The translations under genes and the position numbers were made by a program. From Manihot esculenta (taxonomy: Eukaryota; Streptophyta; Magnoliopsida; Malpighiales; Euphorbiaceae): 64,000 bases of DNA. The stretch's first letter is position 1. Each line of letters opens with the position of its first letter. The notes below the pieces were generated by a model. It was not told where the DNA came from. It did no database searches and was given only the letters and a program-made list of their open reading frames with translations. Positions 23,831 to 35,764 of the stretch are shown here, in pieces. Location of the stretch: positions 5,064,513 through 5,128,512 of the forward strand of contig NC_035167.2 of NCBI RefSeq assembly GCF_001659605.2, in the 5' to 3' direction.

Positions 23831-25876
23831 ATAAAAGGAGGTGATGATCTACACTTACCTCTTGAAGATCGAGAGGGGGTGCGATCCTAGCTTGGAGATT
23901 GGGAGAAAAAACTCCGGAGGTCTCCAAACTTCAAAACTTTGTTCTTAGCTAAAAAATCTTCAAAAAACAAGATAAACTTGTAAAAATCATGAAGGATTAG
24001 AGGAAAACCTCAAAACCAACCATGGAAGGGTATGGACTCACCTTGATCCGAAAATGAAGAAGAAAACTCGCTCATTTTCGGACATGGGGCCTTTTATAGG
24101 TGGCTGGCCAGACCACATTCGGGGGCCAAAGGTGCTCCCTAAACTCCACCATGTTCGGCGGCCGAACCTGACTTTCCTTCCTTGGTGCTTTTCTTTCAAA
24201 AACTCAATTTCTTTTTTACTTAAAATCTTAAAACACATGAAAACATTTTAGAAAAACATATATTTTACCCCTTCTAAAGAGTTTCGATATCCGAGATTCC
24301 GCCGGATGGTAGGAATTCCGATACCGAAGTCTAGCCGGGTATTACAATATCACTGTTATTGCATTGTAAAAAAAATTATTTACAAATTTAATAATAGATT
24401 TTGAAGTCTACCACTATCAGTTACTAAATTAGTAATATTTTTAAAATTTATTATTAAAATTTAGTAATAGATTCTATTTTTTATTAAATTTTAGAGAATG
24501 ATATCACCTTTCATTTTTAAAATTACATATTTTTTATTTTTAATTTACGAATAAATTTAATTTATTACTAATTAAGAAATTAGTGATAAATTTTAGAATT
24601 TATTACCAAATTTTATAGAAAAATACTATCCTTTTATTTCTAGATTCTGTTTGGTCAATTTTTTTATTAGAATTTTTTATTTTTAAGTTTAATAACAATT
24701 ATTAATTCACATATTTATACATTTGGAAACCATATTTCTTTTTTTCGTTTTATTTATTTAGTTTTTTATCCATTCTTCTCCACATTTTTTTCTTTATTTT
24801 ATTTTTTAAAAGTAAGTCTAATTAAGCCGCTATATATTTTTTCAAAAATTAAATAAGCTAAATTCAAATTTTTTGGCCAATTAGTCTTCTATATTTTTAT
24901 TAAGAGTTAAATAAATCTTGATTTAATATAATAATATTTTTTAATAATAAAATATATTTTTAATAATAAAATAAGAGAAAAATAAAGAAAATGTAGAGAA
25001 AGAAAGAAAAAAAAACTGAATAAATGAAACCAACAAATAGAGATATGGTGTATGGATATATAAATATATAAATTAGTAATTGTTATTAAATTTAAAAATA
25101 AAAAAATCTGACCAAACAAAAAATTTAAAAATAAAAAAGATAGTATTTTTCTATAAAATTTGATAATAGATTCTAAAATCTATCAGTGATTTTTTAATTA
25201 ATAACAAATTAAATTCGTCATTAAAATAAAAAATGTGAAATTCTAAAAATTAAAAAACCATATTTTCTCTAAAATTTTACAATAAATAGAATCCATTATA
25301 AGATATTAATAATAAAATTTAAAGTTATTACTAATTTAGAAACTGATATACTGGCAGACTTCAAAATCTGTTATTAACTTTGCAAATAATTTTATATTTT
25401 ATTATTTAATGAAAACTTTTATAATTTATTACTAAATTACAAATTTAGTAATAATTTTAAAATTTATTACTAAATTAGTAATAAATTTAAATTTATTACT
25501 ATTTTAATATATTTTTATAATAATTTACTTTTTTACAAATAAATAAAGCTTTAAATATTATAAATTATTTTTTCTAAAGGGAAGATAAGAAATAATAGTT
25601 TACTACATGAGTAATATTCTATTAATATTTTAATTCATCAAAATTATTTAGGGTCTATTTAATTTAACCGTTAAATATAGTGAATTATTAATAATTGATG
25701 ACGGCAAATAACTGATTTCTAATTGCAATTAAAACATTCTTTCATAAAATATATATAACCATGGCTGACTAAAAAGAATATATATCATATTATTTATTTA
25801 TTAATAAAAAATATATAAAATTAATACTTTATTATATAATATATATATATTTTCAAAAATAAAATTACTTATTGTA

Positions 25877-26625
25877 TTAATAAAATTCAATCAAATAAAA
25901 AGAGATATCATCCCAAATAAAGAGACGATTATGTCTAATAGATTTTTTAGTCAAAATATGAGCAGTTAGAGTAGTATTACGATGAACTCATCTAACAGAA
26001 ATATCAATTTAGGATCTAACAAAGATTTACAATTATTCAAAATTAAACCCCCTGCATAAAATAATTTAGCAAATATGCTCCTTAAATGTCTGTCTAAACC
26101 CCTACATAAGATAATTTGACAAAAATTCTCCTCCTTCTTTCTCATCTCTTGAGTATAAATCATTAAATTCTTCCAAACAAAGCCAAGGAAAGAGAGTTTC
26201 TACGAGATAAAATTCGAATAAGGTTTCAAAACTAACGTCGTCGTTGCAATTTCAGAAACCCATAATAACTAGTAAACCTCCATTGAATATTACCTTCCGA
26301 AATAACTGAATCAATAAAATTTGAAGAAAACCAAATCACAGAAACACACATGACTCCTCCCAATCCTTGTCTATTGATTGAGAAGCAACCATCAAATTCA
26401 AAATGTAAAAAGTACGAAAAAATTTCATACGAGAACTAAGAACTTTGTTTTCATAAAAAATAAAATGTCCGACTTGTAACTAGAAACCAAATCCTTCAAT
26501 GCATTAACTGTCCGAGGATTGCCGAGTCCTCGGCAGTTCCAACACAGGACGATCATTGCTTTCGACCATCCCGACCTTTGATGGAATGAGCCGCTTTCTG
26601 TCAAATTAACATTCCCTGTATACAT
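25877..26625 (-). pseudogene. L1-type LINE fragment, endonuclease joined to an RNase H-like tail
   Basis: On the minus strand, 26425-26625 includes IVLCWNCRGLGNPRTVNALK and YKSDILFFMKTK, the N-terminus of the plant L1 APE endonuclease. It continues with stops through GRQGLGG-like and WRFTSYYGF-like pieces (to about 26230) and LALFGRI/RDEKEGGEF-like pieces near 26110-26190. Then, with no reverse transcriptase, an RNase H-like ending follows (TLTAHILTKKSIRHNRLFIW, then DDISFYLIEFY and stop at 25877-25879). I infer a truncated LINE with a large internal deletion. Confidence 0.65.
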
Positions 26626-27373
26626 TATTAAAAAACTGAAACATATATCTTTTTGTTTCTAATTCCATAATAGATACCCTCTCTAAAGGATGCTATAAAT
26701 CTGCCAAAAAATCTGCATATTCTGAAAATTGATTGGATTATATGCGAAAAATATCCCTACCATACAGAAATCATAAGTAATGATCGGAATATTTCTGAAA
26801 CTCTTAATAGGGACAATAATATTTTTTTCTTCATCGATAATCAATTAACGCAGATCGTTTTTTATGGGGAAGAGGAAAAAAAAAGTTAGGTTTAAGGAAG
26901 AGAAAAAGACGAGAATATCGAATCACAAAGGGATCACAGAGGAAAACTTTAGAAATAGGGGACTTAGAACTTAATATATATAATATTTAAAAATATAATT
27001 GTGTATATAATATAAATTATTTTTTTATTTATATGTGTATTTTTATTATATAAAAATAAATAAATATTATATACTAAAAGGTGAGATGAAATGAAATATG
27101 TCTTTTTTTTTCTTAAATGAAAGTCTCGAATTTGAATGTTAGATATTGAGTTATAATTTTTATTTTTATTTTTATTATAATGGAAAATATATTCACTGAA
27201 TAGTAAATTGGATCCACTAAAAATTTTCATATGTATAGGGTGGCCGTGGTCTACACTCTACAAGCTCTGGGACAGCCACGAAGTCTACTCGAGTCAACCG
27301 GCAGGGGATCAAAGTTTGCCTATAAGTAAACTCTGAAGCAACTTCTGTTGAACCTGTCAAGCCCTCCACAACC
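26626..27373. other. Upstream region of the lectin receptor kinase gene
   Basis: 26626-26940 is balanced DNA with no gene seen; 26960-27230 is AT-rich. 27235-27373 should hold the promoter and leader of the gene starting at 27374. Confidence 0.4.
27321..27328 (+). promoter_or_regulatory. Probable TATA box of the lectin receptor kinase gene
   Basis: TATAAGTA lies 46-53 nt upstream of the ATG at 27374, in a GC-balanced stretch. A start site 25-30 nt downstream would leave a very short leader, so the call is tentative. Confidence 0.35.
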
Positions 27374-29467
27374 ATGGATATCCACCACTTGCATCTTCAA
27401 TCCTCTAAAAACCTGTCTTTCTGCATATTCATCAGCTTACTCTTGTTAACATTCTTCCTTCTCAAAGTCCAATCTTCCATTGAAACAACCTCTTTTAGCT
27501 TTAACCAATTCAGCCCAGATATGACTGAGATTAACTTCGAGGGACAAGCATATGCCGAAGAAACAAGCATTCAACTCACCAACAGCTTTAATAAGTTGAG
27601 TGCCGAAGATGATAACAATGTTGGTCGAGCCACATATTACAAGCCAATTCACCTTTGGGACGACAAGTCTGGGAATATTGCGGACTTCACAACTTATTTT
27701 TCCTTTATAATCAATTCCCACGGTAATGAGAGCAGAGGCAATGGATTTGCTTTCTTCCTCACCAACAAGGGTTCTAAACTTCCGCCTTTGTCAGGAGAGG
27801 GACGTCTTGGCCTTTTGAGCTATAACAGTGTCACACCTCCATTTGTTGCTGTGGAATTTGACACTCGCAATTCTTTCTGGGATCCTGTAGATGGAGACGA
27901 ACATATAGGTATTGATCTCAACTCATTGTCCTCTATCGTTCTCACAAAATGGACAAAGAATGATATAGTGAATGGAGGAATAATTCAAGCTTGGATTGAA
28001 TATAATTCCACTTCAAAAAATTTAAGTGTTCATGTGATTAATGGTTATGAAAAAACTTACATGAGAAATTATTCGTATAACCTCGATTGCCTTGTAGATT
28101 TTAGAAAATATTTAACAGATGAATGGGTTACGGTAGGCTTCTCAGCATCCACTGCCATATATAAGTTCGAGGAGCATGAGATACTCGAGTGGAATTTTAA
28201 CTCAACCTTGCAACTCGATGAAAATTTCACCAACCACACTGGCACAGGAGGGGCCATGAGTCCCATCGCACGTATCTCTACAAAAGGAAAGAACAAAGGA
28301 TGGATATTGGTTGTCTTGGGTAGTATTGGCGCACTAGTTTTGGTTTCGTCAGTTTTGGGTCTGCTTTGGTGTGGCCATCGCAAGAAAAGGAGATCAAGAC
28401 GGACAGAGGATGATGAGCCTGGCAAGGCAAATGACGATTTCGAGAGGGAGGACCGACCGAGGAGCTTTTCCTACGAGGAATTGGTTACTGCTACCAATAA
28501 CTTTGCTAGCGAAAGACTTCTTGGGAAGGGAGGTTTTGGAAGGGTATATATTGGTATGTTGAGCGAAAATTCCTGTGTTGCTGTGAAGAAGATTATCACT
28601 TCAGATTCTCATCAGGGTTTTAAAGCTTACGTATCAGAAGTGAAAGCTATCAGCCGATCGAGGCACAGGAACTTGGTTCAACTTATTGGCTGGTGCCGCA
28701 ACAAGCAAGAACTTTTCATTGTATATGAGTTCATGCCAAATAAGAGCTTAGATTTCCATCTTTTTAACAAAACAGGCTTGTTGACATGGGAGAGGAGAAA
28801 TAGCATAGCTTTGGGCTTGGCCTCAGCTCTGCTTTACCTGCAAGAAGAATGTGAACAATGTGTACTGCATCGAGATATCAAGTCAAGCAATGTCTTGCTA
28901 GATTCTAACTTCAATGCTAAGCTGGGTGATTTTGGGCTGGCTACGTTCGTGGAACACGGCCAAGGATCAGACACTACGAGGTTGATCGGAACAGACGGGT
29001 ATGTAGCTCCGGAGTATCTGCTGACTAGCACGGCTACCAAAGAATCAGATGTCTATAGTTTTGGTGTAGTTGCTTTAGAAATAGCAAGTGGAAGGCCTGC
29101 TTCAAAAGCAGTAATTAATGAAAATGGTGAAAGATGTCAGGGGAAATTGGTGGCTTGGGTCTGGGAGCAGTATCGAAGAGGAAATATTTTTGCAGCAGCC
29201 GATCCACAACTACACCAAAATTATGATCGGGAGGAGATGGAAAGATTGATTGTTCTTGGGCTTGCTTGTGCTCATCCAAATCATTCTCTTCGTCCATCAA
29301 TTAGGGAAGCTCTTGATATACTCAATGCCAAAGCTCCATTGCCCAAATTGCCATTAGATATGCCTATTGCTACTTATCAACTCAACATGAATGCAATTTC
29401 TGAATCTTCATCCATTGATGCTGGTGTCTCTGAGACGAAGTTTTCTGGGTCAAGTGTCAACTCTTAG
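27374..29467 (+). CDS. L-type lectin-domain receptor kinase (LecRK), clade IX-like
   Basis: Intronless 697-aa receptor kinase. Residues 1-35 are a signal peptide (CIFISLLLLTFFLLKVQSS). Residues about 36-280 form a legume-lectin domain with VAVEFDTRNSFWDP and HIGIDLNS, the segments that carry metal-binding residues, and several N-glycosylation sequons. Residues 309-333 are the membrane helix. The kinase domain starts near 377: GKGGFGRVY (384-392), VAVKK with Lys405, HRDIKSSNVLLD (499-510), DFG (519-521) and APE (545-547). All catalytic residues are present, so it should be an active Ser/Thr kinase at the plasma membrane. The activation loop reads GTDGYVAPE where GTMGY or GTRGY is usual. Such receptors act in sensing extracellular signals and in immunity; the ligand is unknown. 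The kinase resembles clade IX, but subclade was judged by eye. Confidence 0.93.
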   Translation: MDIHHLHLQSSKNLSFCIFISLLLLTFFLLKVQSSIETTSFSFNQFSPDMTEINFEGQAYAEETSIQLTNSFNKLSAEDDNNVGRATYYKPIHLWDDKSGNIADFTTYFSFIINSHGNESRGNGFAFFLTNKGSKLPPLSGEGRLGLLSYNSVTPPFVAVEFDTRNSFWDPVDGDEHIGIDLNSLSSIVLTKWTKNDIVNGGIIQAWIEYNSTSKNLSVHVINGYEKTYMRNYSYNLDCLVDFRKYLTDEWVTVGFSASTAIYKFEEHEILEWNFNSTLQLDENFTNHTGTGGAMSPIARISTKGKNKGWILVVLGSIGALVLVSSVLGLLWCGHRKKRRSRRTEDDEPGKANDDFEREDRPRSFSYEELVTATNNFASERLLGKGGFGRVYIGMLSENSCVAVKKIITSDSHQGFKAYVSEVKAISRSRHRNLVQLIGWCRNKQELFIVYEFMPNKSLDFHLFNKTGLLTWERRNSIALGLASALLYLQEECEQCVLHRDIKSSNVLLDSNFNAKLGDFGLATFVEHGQGSDTTRLIGTDGYVAPEYLLTSTATKESDVYSFGVVALEIASGRPASKAVINENGERCQGKLVAWVWEQYRRGNIFAAADPQLHQNYDREEMERLIVLGLACAHPNHSLRPSIREALDILNAKAPLPKLPLDMPIATYQLNMNAISESSSIDAGVSETKFSGSSVNS

Positions 29468-31316
29468 TCCTTAAACTCTGCAGCATCTGTTTCTACTTAG
29501 TTTTCTAGATGTGCTATAATTAATCTAGCTTTCTGTGACGTGTTTGGTTCTGTGTTTTCCTTTCATTAGTTTCATTGCAAACTTCTTGGTGGGTATTCTA
29601 GTCAAAATTATCCTTGCTTCTCCTTCTCCTTCTCCATGCATGATATACAAATTTATCCTTTAATTTTTTTTTGTCTTTTTCAGAAAACGTATTATCTAGA
29701 TTGTAACGATTACGAAGTTGAAATGCATGCACCACTTTTAAAGTTGAGTTGTTGATAACTTTGCATTAAAGCCGCAATGAGATTGCCAGATCAAATGATA
29801 ATGACATTAAGTCTCTTTCTTATTGACTCGATGACCATATATTTTCTATTAATTTAATTGCCTAGTTACAGATATACTAATAATCTATATATATAAAACT
29901 GAATTTTAAAATAAATTATAAAAAAATTCAAGTGTATTAGGAGATTTAGTTTGACTAAATGCACCTGAATAAATTTAAAAATTTTTAAATTTTACTCCTC
30001 TAGTTTTTAACTTTCATTTCAAAAAAAAAAAAAAAAAAAAAAAACCATTCATGATTTTAAAATAGTCATATATAATTATCTCAAATAATATTTTTAAATT
30101 TATAATTGTGTCCAGTGATACACATAATATGTTTCATTTTTATTTTCAAGTTATATTTTTATATTTAATAATATTATTAATTAATATATCTATAATTAAT
30201 AAAATTTATTATTTTTATTATTACAGTTTATATATAATTTTTTAATTTTCCATCATTACTATTATTAGTAGATAACTTTTAATTTTTTACTATTTTCATT
30301 AATAAATAAATTATAAAAAAAATATAACTAATATTATTAATTAATTAATGCTACATGTATTACATTATAATAATAAATATATAAAAGATTGTCAAGTGCA
30401 TAACTTTCCTATGACATAAATTTATAATTTTTTATATATTTATATATTTTTATATAAAATAATAATTAATATATATATTAAATCTAATTTATTATTTATT
30501 ATCACTATGACTTTTTGATATAATAAATATAATTTATTATATTGATGGTTACTATTAATATATGACTTTTTGATTTTTTATTATTAATATAATAAGTTCA
30601 ATTTTACTAATTTTTAATTTTTTTAATTTTTTAATATTATAATAAAAATTTTATTATTAAAAAATTATTATATTTTTATTTTAATAATAAATACAATATT
30701 AAAAATATATTTATAAAAATAAAATAACTTGCATATAAAAAGATGTGTAGATAATAAAAATAAATTACTATTAAAAGATAAAATAATATATATATATATA
30801 TATATAAATTTCATAATAAAATATTATATAAAATTTTTTTATAATCTCACAATAGTGGTAATTTTTTAAATCATATTTAATATAATCTAATTAACAATGT
30901 TATATATTTTTATTTTTTTAATATTATATAGAATAAATATATATAATTGATTAAAATTATTATAAAAAATATTAATTATAATAAAGTATAAAATAATTAA
31001 AAAAATGAAATTAATTGTATAAAATATTATTAAAATAAAATGTTATTCCATTTAAATAATTTATAATAAATAAATAAATAAAAATAATTAAAATATAATA
31101 AAAAATAAAATAGGGTTTGTAATACTCTAAATCAAGTGTTATAAACTTTAAATAATACGTTGTTAAATTTGAATTAGGCTGTAAATTACCTAGCCTTTAG
31201 CACATTTTTAAAAAAAAAAAAAAAAAATCTTTAGCATCTACCTTTGCAAATTCCTTGCTTTTCCATCTTTTTGCTTGCAAAGATCACACCTTTGTTAGAA
31301 CTAATTCAAAGGAAAA
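29468..31316. other. Intergenic stretch after LecRK; AT-rich
   Basis: 29468-29700 is likely the LecRK 3' UTR. 29880-31130 is extremely AT-rich with a poly-A run (30019-30043), an (AT)n run (30787-30807) and no coding signal. A second poly-A run lies at 31209-31226. 31227-31316 is the leader of the CCR-like gene. Confidence 0.5.
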
Positions 31317-33269
31317 ATGAGTGGAGAAGGAAAGGTGGTCTGTGTGACAGGAGGGTCTGGTTACATAGCATCTTGGCTAATCAAATTCTTGCTTCAAAGA
31401 GTCTACACTGTCAAAGCCACTGTTCGTAACCCAAGTAAATCCTTCCCTATCTGTCTCTTTTTTGCCTACAAGCTCAGTTGGGTCATTGATGGACCTTAAT
31501 TTTTTTGAATGAGCTTCAGCTTTTTATTTCTGGGTTCTGGGTTTGATTTTATACTGACTTTTGTTGTGACTGTGGATCTAATCTTTATGTTTTACTTACT
31601 GTTTTCACTTCATTTTATTCAATTTCATGGGTATTTAATAGCTTATAGCATTTTTTGATGTTGTGTTGTTGATTACTAATAATTTTATATCCTGCAATTT
31701 GCTTGTTAAGAATGAATTGAATCAGCCCTCACTTCTATTGAGTAGCTAAATGACTTAACTTTTTTCGTCATTCATTATTTTGAAAACAAAGCAAGGACGA
31801 GGGAAAGAAAGCAAGATTGATAATGTACTAGCATATGAGTAAAATTTTACTAAACTGATGTGAAATCTTAAATTAGTTTTCTTGTTTTAGTGTTTCTTTA
31901 ACTTTCAATGTTCTCATTGGACTCATGCTTCAGCTCTTTGAATCTGTATTCTGTACCCAGATGATCCGAAGAAAACTGCACACTTGCTTGCACTTGAGGG
32001 AGCAAAGGAAAGGCTTCACTTGCTCAAAGCTGATTTATTAGAAGAAGGATCCTTTGATGCTGCAGTTGATGGGTGTGAAGCTGTTTTCCACACAGCTTCC
32101 CCTGTATCTCTTCAAGCCAATGTGGATCCTCAGGTCCATCATCTTTGACAACCTTTTCACTGCCTTTATATGTTGATAGAGTTCCTCTGTTTAGCACCTA
32201 AACTGCAATTTCTGATTGTTCTGTTGTCATTTGGCATTAAATTTTCTCAGATGTCTCTATAATAGCTCGTGCATATCTGTGTCATTTGATTATGTTGACA
32301 TAACTACTGCTTGATAGGTTTAGTGTCATATAAGATGTAACTGTTCATTGTTGGCTATTTCGATGGTTCAGGTAGAACTAGTTGATCCTGCAGTGAAGGG
32401 AACACTTAATGTTCTTAGATCTTATGCAAAAGTTCCTTTCTATCAAGAGAGTGATTATAACATCTTCATTTGCTTCTCTTCCATACAATGGAAAAAACTC
32501 TGGCCGCTTATGTAGTTGTTGATGAGACTTGGTTTTCCGATCCAGCTGTTTGTGCAGAACGGAAGGTTTGTCTTCTATTATAATGCTACTCATTATCTTA
32601 TGACCTTGAAATTAGTTGCTTAACCCTCCGTTTGCAATAAAAAATTTCACAAGAACAATTCAATTGATTTCTTTTCTAAGGATTCTTTGGTTTAGAATAA
32701 GTGAATTCAATTTTTTTAACTTGAAAAATTGTCATTTTAAAAGAAGTATAATTCTTGTGTGATTTTGCAAGAATTCATTGAAATTCTTTTCTTGCAAAAT
32801 GAACAATGCCAAGCAAGGGATAAAAGAAGATGAAAAAAAGGGATAAATGACAATCATGGTTTATCCTTGAGCACATCAATCTTGATTGCGTCTAATTTAG
32901 CCATCCCCATTGGATGCTAGTGATGATACAATGAAATTTATCAACTTGATTTTATATCTTAAACTGTTTTGTTTATGAGATAATTTGGTCTTTTGTTTCT
33001 CCAGCTTTGGTATCAACTTGGGAAAACGTTAGCTGAGCAGGCTGCTTGGGAATTTGCAAAAAACAACAGGATGACTTTTGTTGCAATGCATCCAGTGTTT
33101 GTCCTTGGTCCTCTTTAGCAGCCAACTACTAATAACTCCATCGAGATACTTTTCAACCTCATAAATGGTGTGCTCCAGCAAGATAAGACTACATGTCCAT
33201 TTGATTACCAAATATCTTGAAACTTTAGCTCTAATTTGGTCACACAATATTACATATTTATTAGGGAAC

Positions 33270-35232
33270 TGTAATATCCGGTGTCATAATTTCAATTTTC
33301 CAATAGAATATCTGTTGGAATCCAAAATCTCAAAGTTGAAATCTTTAGAAGGGTAAAAATATAATTTCTATAAAAGGAATTTGAAGCAATTTTTAAAATG
33401 TGTAAAAAAAAAAAGATTTTCAAGTCATCAAGATTCGGCCATTGAAACTTCAAGTTTGGCCGTCGAAGGTGGTATCTCTAGCCATCTATAAAAGGGGCTT
33501 TACTCGAAATGGAGAAAGCTTTTTCTTCGTTTCGAGCAGAGGTAAGCCTCCTACTCTTCTTCTTCTCAAATTCTTCCGTTTCATAGTTTTCTTATGAGTT
33601 CTTTTACTTTGATTTTGAAGAATTGAGTTGGAATTTCAAGTTTTAGCCGTGGGATCTTTAGAGCTCATCCCTCCATCTCCTAAATCCTTTCCTTGCTTGC
33701 TGTGATTTTTGTGTTCTTCAAAAGGTAAGCCATCCTTGCCTCTCTTTTGGTTTTTTAAAAATTTTGAAGGATCCTTAGGTTGTTTCAAAGGTTTGGCTAT
33801 ACATGCAAGATCTCTTAGACTTTTTAGGTTTTAAGTTTGGATGTTGTGCCTCAATCCATAATCTATGTGTGCATGTTGAAGTTTGAGCTAGCTCTAAGTG
33901 CTTCTAGTATGTTGGTTGTTTATGGTTGCTTTTTAGCTTCTGCATGTATATTTGGAAGCGTTGGGAAGCTTTTTTATGGCTGTGGGTTTAAGGCAGAATC
34001 AGATTTTGCCTTGCTGGAGAACTCAGGTTCGGCTGTCGAACCTGCCTGTGGAGGCAGCCTTTTGGTCGCCTAACCTGCCCTTGAAGGTTTGACCTTTGAA
34101 TCTGTAAGGGGGCTTTAGGCCGTCGAATCTGCCGCTGAAAGTGCCATGTTTAGCCTTTTTCAGCTTGTTTCCTACATATGGTCTTCTATGTTCTTAGAGG
34201 TTTCTTGGGGTAGTTTTAAGTGTTGTAAAAGTTATATTTGGTTTCTCATTTAAGTCCATCTGTATAGGATCGGACTTGGGAGATCGTAGAACCTTGCAGT
34301 AAGATAACTATTTCAGAATTAGGCGCGCATCAACCAGAGGTGAGTAAAACTAAACTGAGTTATTATTTTAAAGAAACCAAATATTTTAAGCATGCTTATG
34401 CATCACGAATGTCATGTATATATATAATTAGGGTGCTTTCTATTAGAATTCACGAATATGATGCATAATTGTTGTTGTTGATAGATGTTGGATAATCTAT
34501 TAGCGCTTAAGTATGTTATGATATATTATGACGGATATGGAAAGACCAGGGCTTACCTATTCTACGCCTCTAACACTATGGATGCATGATCTTATGTTTA
34601 AGAGGAAGTCCTTAGGAGCACTCATCGTGGGCTGCGCACTATTGGAATCTATAGAGGGCCGTGCACTATTGGAATCTATAGAGGGCCACTAGTGATACCA
34701 TCTTGATATGAATTATTTGTGTTGTGACGCATTCATATGATAGCTTTTGTTATGTTTCCCCTAACCTCATGTTTGCAGGATCAGAGTTAGCTCGAGAGGT
34801 GGGTCGAGTTGTTGGTATAGTCCATTGTAATAGCATAGCTGTGGACATGTATTAATTTGTGGATTTGAATTGTATTTTGCCTGAGTTTTCTTTATAATCA
34901 TTGGTTTATGATTTTTTTATGTAAAAATTTTTAAGTATAAGTTATATTTGAACTAAGCTTGAGGCGTGTAATATTGATAATATTAGAGCATTTGTTGAGG
35001 GGTCTAGTATGAATTTATGTTTACAATTATGATGTATGTGCAAGTCAAGTTTTGGTTATTGAAACGAAAGTGTTTATACATGCTTGTGTGATTATGTATG
35101 GAATTACATGAGGTTATGTATGGAATTATATAAGGTGTAACAGGATGTATAGTAGGTTCGCTATGAGTTCCGGCGACCTTAAGTCGGTCTAAACTCTAGC
35201 GCTGGTAGTGGTCCGGTTTTCAGGTCGTTATA
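33270..35232 (+). mobile_element. Solo LTR, Tekay/Del-like, in intron 4 of the CCR-like gene
   Basis: 1963 bp, begins TGTAATATCCGG and ends CAGGTCGTTATA (expected final CA mutated to TA). Exact 5-bp target duplication GGAAC at 33265-33269 and 35233-35237. TATA box CTATAAAAGG at 33486-33495 sets the plus orientation. Same family as 22174-24346 in inverse orientation: shared ends, shared CCGACCTTAAG-type block near the 3' end, and the paired CACTATTGGAATCTATAGAG block (34640-34690). Its last ~180 bases recur next to CCR remnants in the later cassettes. Confidence 0.85.
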
Positions 35233-35297
35233 GGAACAATTGGTTGGTTTTGTTTTTTGGGTAGCAGGAGCTCCAGAGTATCCTGATGCATATTATA

Positions 35298-35764
35298 TGA
35301 TGTTCTGAGATCCAGAAAGAGAGTTTTACAGTATGAGTGTAAGTTTAGATGGAGAGGAAAACGTTTCTCCCCTTATATCCCTTTTCTTTCTTTTGTCTGC
35401 TAGTGACGTCTAACGGCCTCTCTGCTACAGTGCTATCTTGCTACCTGTCTTTGTCACTCAGGTCCGTACGTACGGATGTGTCAGACCTCCTCTCCATGCC
35501 AGGCGGCCATTTAATTCCCCCTGGCGCACATGCGGGCAGGGCTGCTAAGTGACAGGGCCTGCTATTCTCCCTCACGTCACATCACCGGGCTGGATCACTT
35601 CCCGCTGGACCTGAGCTTGCGAGCGATTCAGCCTGCCCTGCGTGTTTGCGTCAGGGCTTGAGATGTTGGATCGACCAACTACAGGAGTGTTTAATGGGCT
35701 TTGGGTCATCGTTCTTCTCTTGGGCCCAGCCTCGCCCCAAGTGGCAGAAGCCCATCGGTCATCA
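35298..35764 (+). mobile_element. Solo LTR inserted in exon 5 of the CCR-like gene
   Basis: 467 bp, begins TGATGTTCTGAG and ends CGGTCATCA, with exact target duplication TTATA at 35293-35297 and 35765-35769. Removing it and one TTATA restores an open exon: ...PEYPDAYY joined to [19 protein letters not shown]. The other CCR remnants in the window lack it. A degraded relative lies at 15645-15910. Confidence 0.88.

Larger units (their letters stand above)
22174..24346 (-). mobile_element. Solo LTR of Tekay/Del-like gypsy type (2173 bp)
   Basis: Reads TGTAACGACCCGG at one end and CCGGGTATTACA at the other, i.e. TG..CA termini with a short inverted repeat as in chromovirus LTRs. Flanked by ATATT (22169-22173) and ATATC (24347-24351), a 5-bp duplication with one change. 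A TATA box on the minus strand (TATAAA, 24092-24097) gives the orientation. Its inverse copy lies at 33270-35232. There is no internal domain and no second LTR nearby, so it is a solo LTR. It interrupts the right LTR of the element around it. Clade assignment rests on terminal motifs and length only. Confidence 0.75.
18121..24352 (+). mobile_element. Non-autonomous LTR retrotransposon, nested in the inverted-repeat element
   Basis: Left LTR 18121-18636 begins TGATGTAGCTG and ends CATATCA. The right LTR runs from about 21653 to 24352, also ends ATATCA, and is split by a solo LTR at 22174-24346. Flanks CTATT (18116-18120) and CTGTT (24353-24357) fit a 5-bp target duplication with one change. 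The interior (18637-21652) has remnants of one gag-like coiled-coil frame, then two tandem-repeat arrays just before the right LTR. No protease, reverse transcriptase or integrase was seen. I infer a LARD/TR-GAG-like element mobilised by a partner. The right LTR lacks about the first 75 bases of the left one. Confidence 0.7.
17958..25565. mobile_element. AT-rich inverted-repeat (foldback/MITE-like) element, split by an LTR retrotransposon
   Basis: Sequence 17958-18115 matches the reverse complement of about 25425-25565 (both contain AAATTTGTAATTTAGTAATA and, at the outer end, AAAACTTTATTTATTTA-like runs). Directly inside the other junction, 24360-24830 is complementary to about 24960-25420 (for example ATTTTATAGAAAAATACTAT at 24611-24630 against 25143-25162). 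The two pieces become a single arm if 18121-24357 is removed, giving an element of about 1.4 kb made almost wholly of an imperfect inverted repeat. No coding sequence seen; superfamily not assignable. Confidence 0.65.

Noticed and set aside
29882..31130. TCTATATATATAAAA start recalling a Helitron 5' end
   Set aside because: No CTRR end with a preceding GC hairpin could be found and the region is simple A/T DNA.
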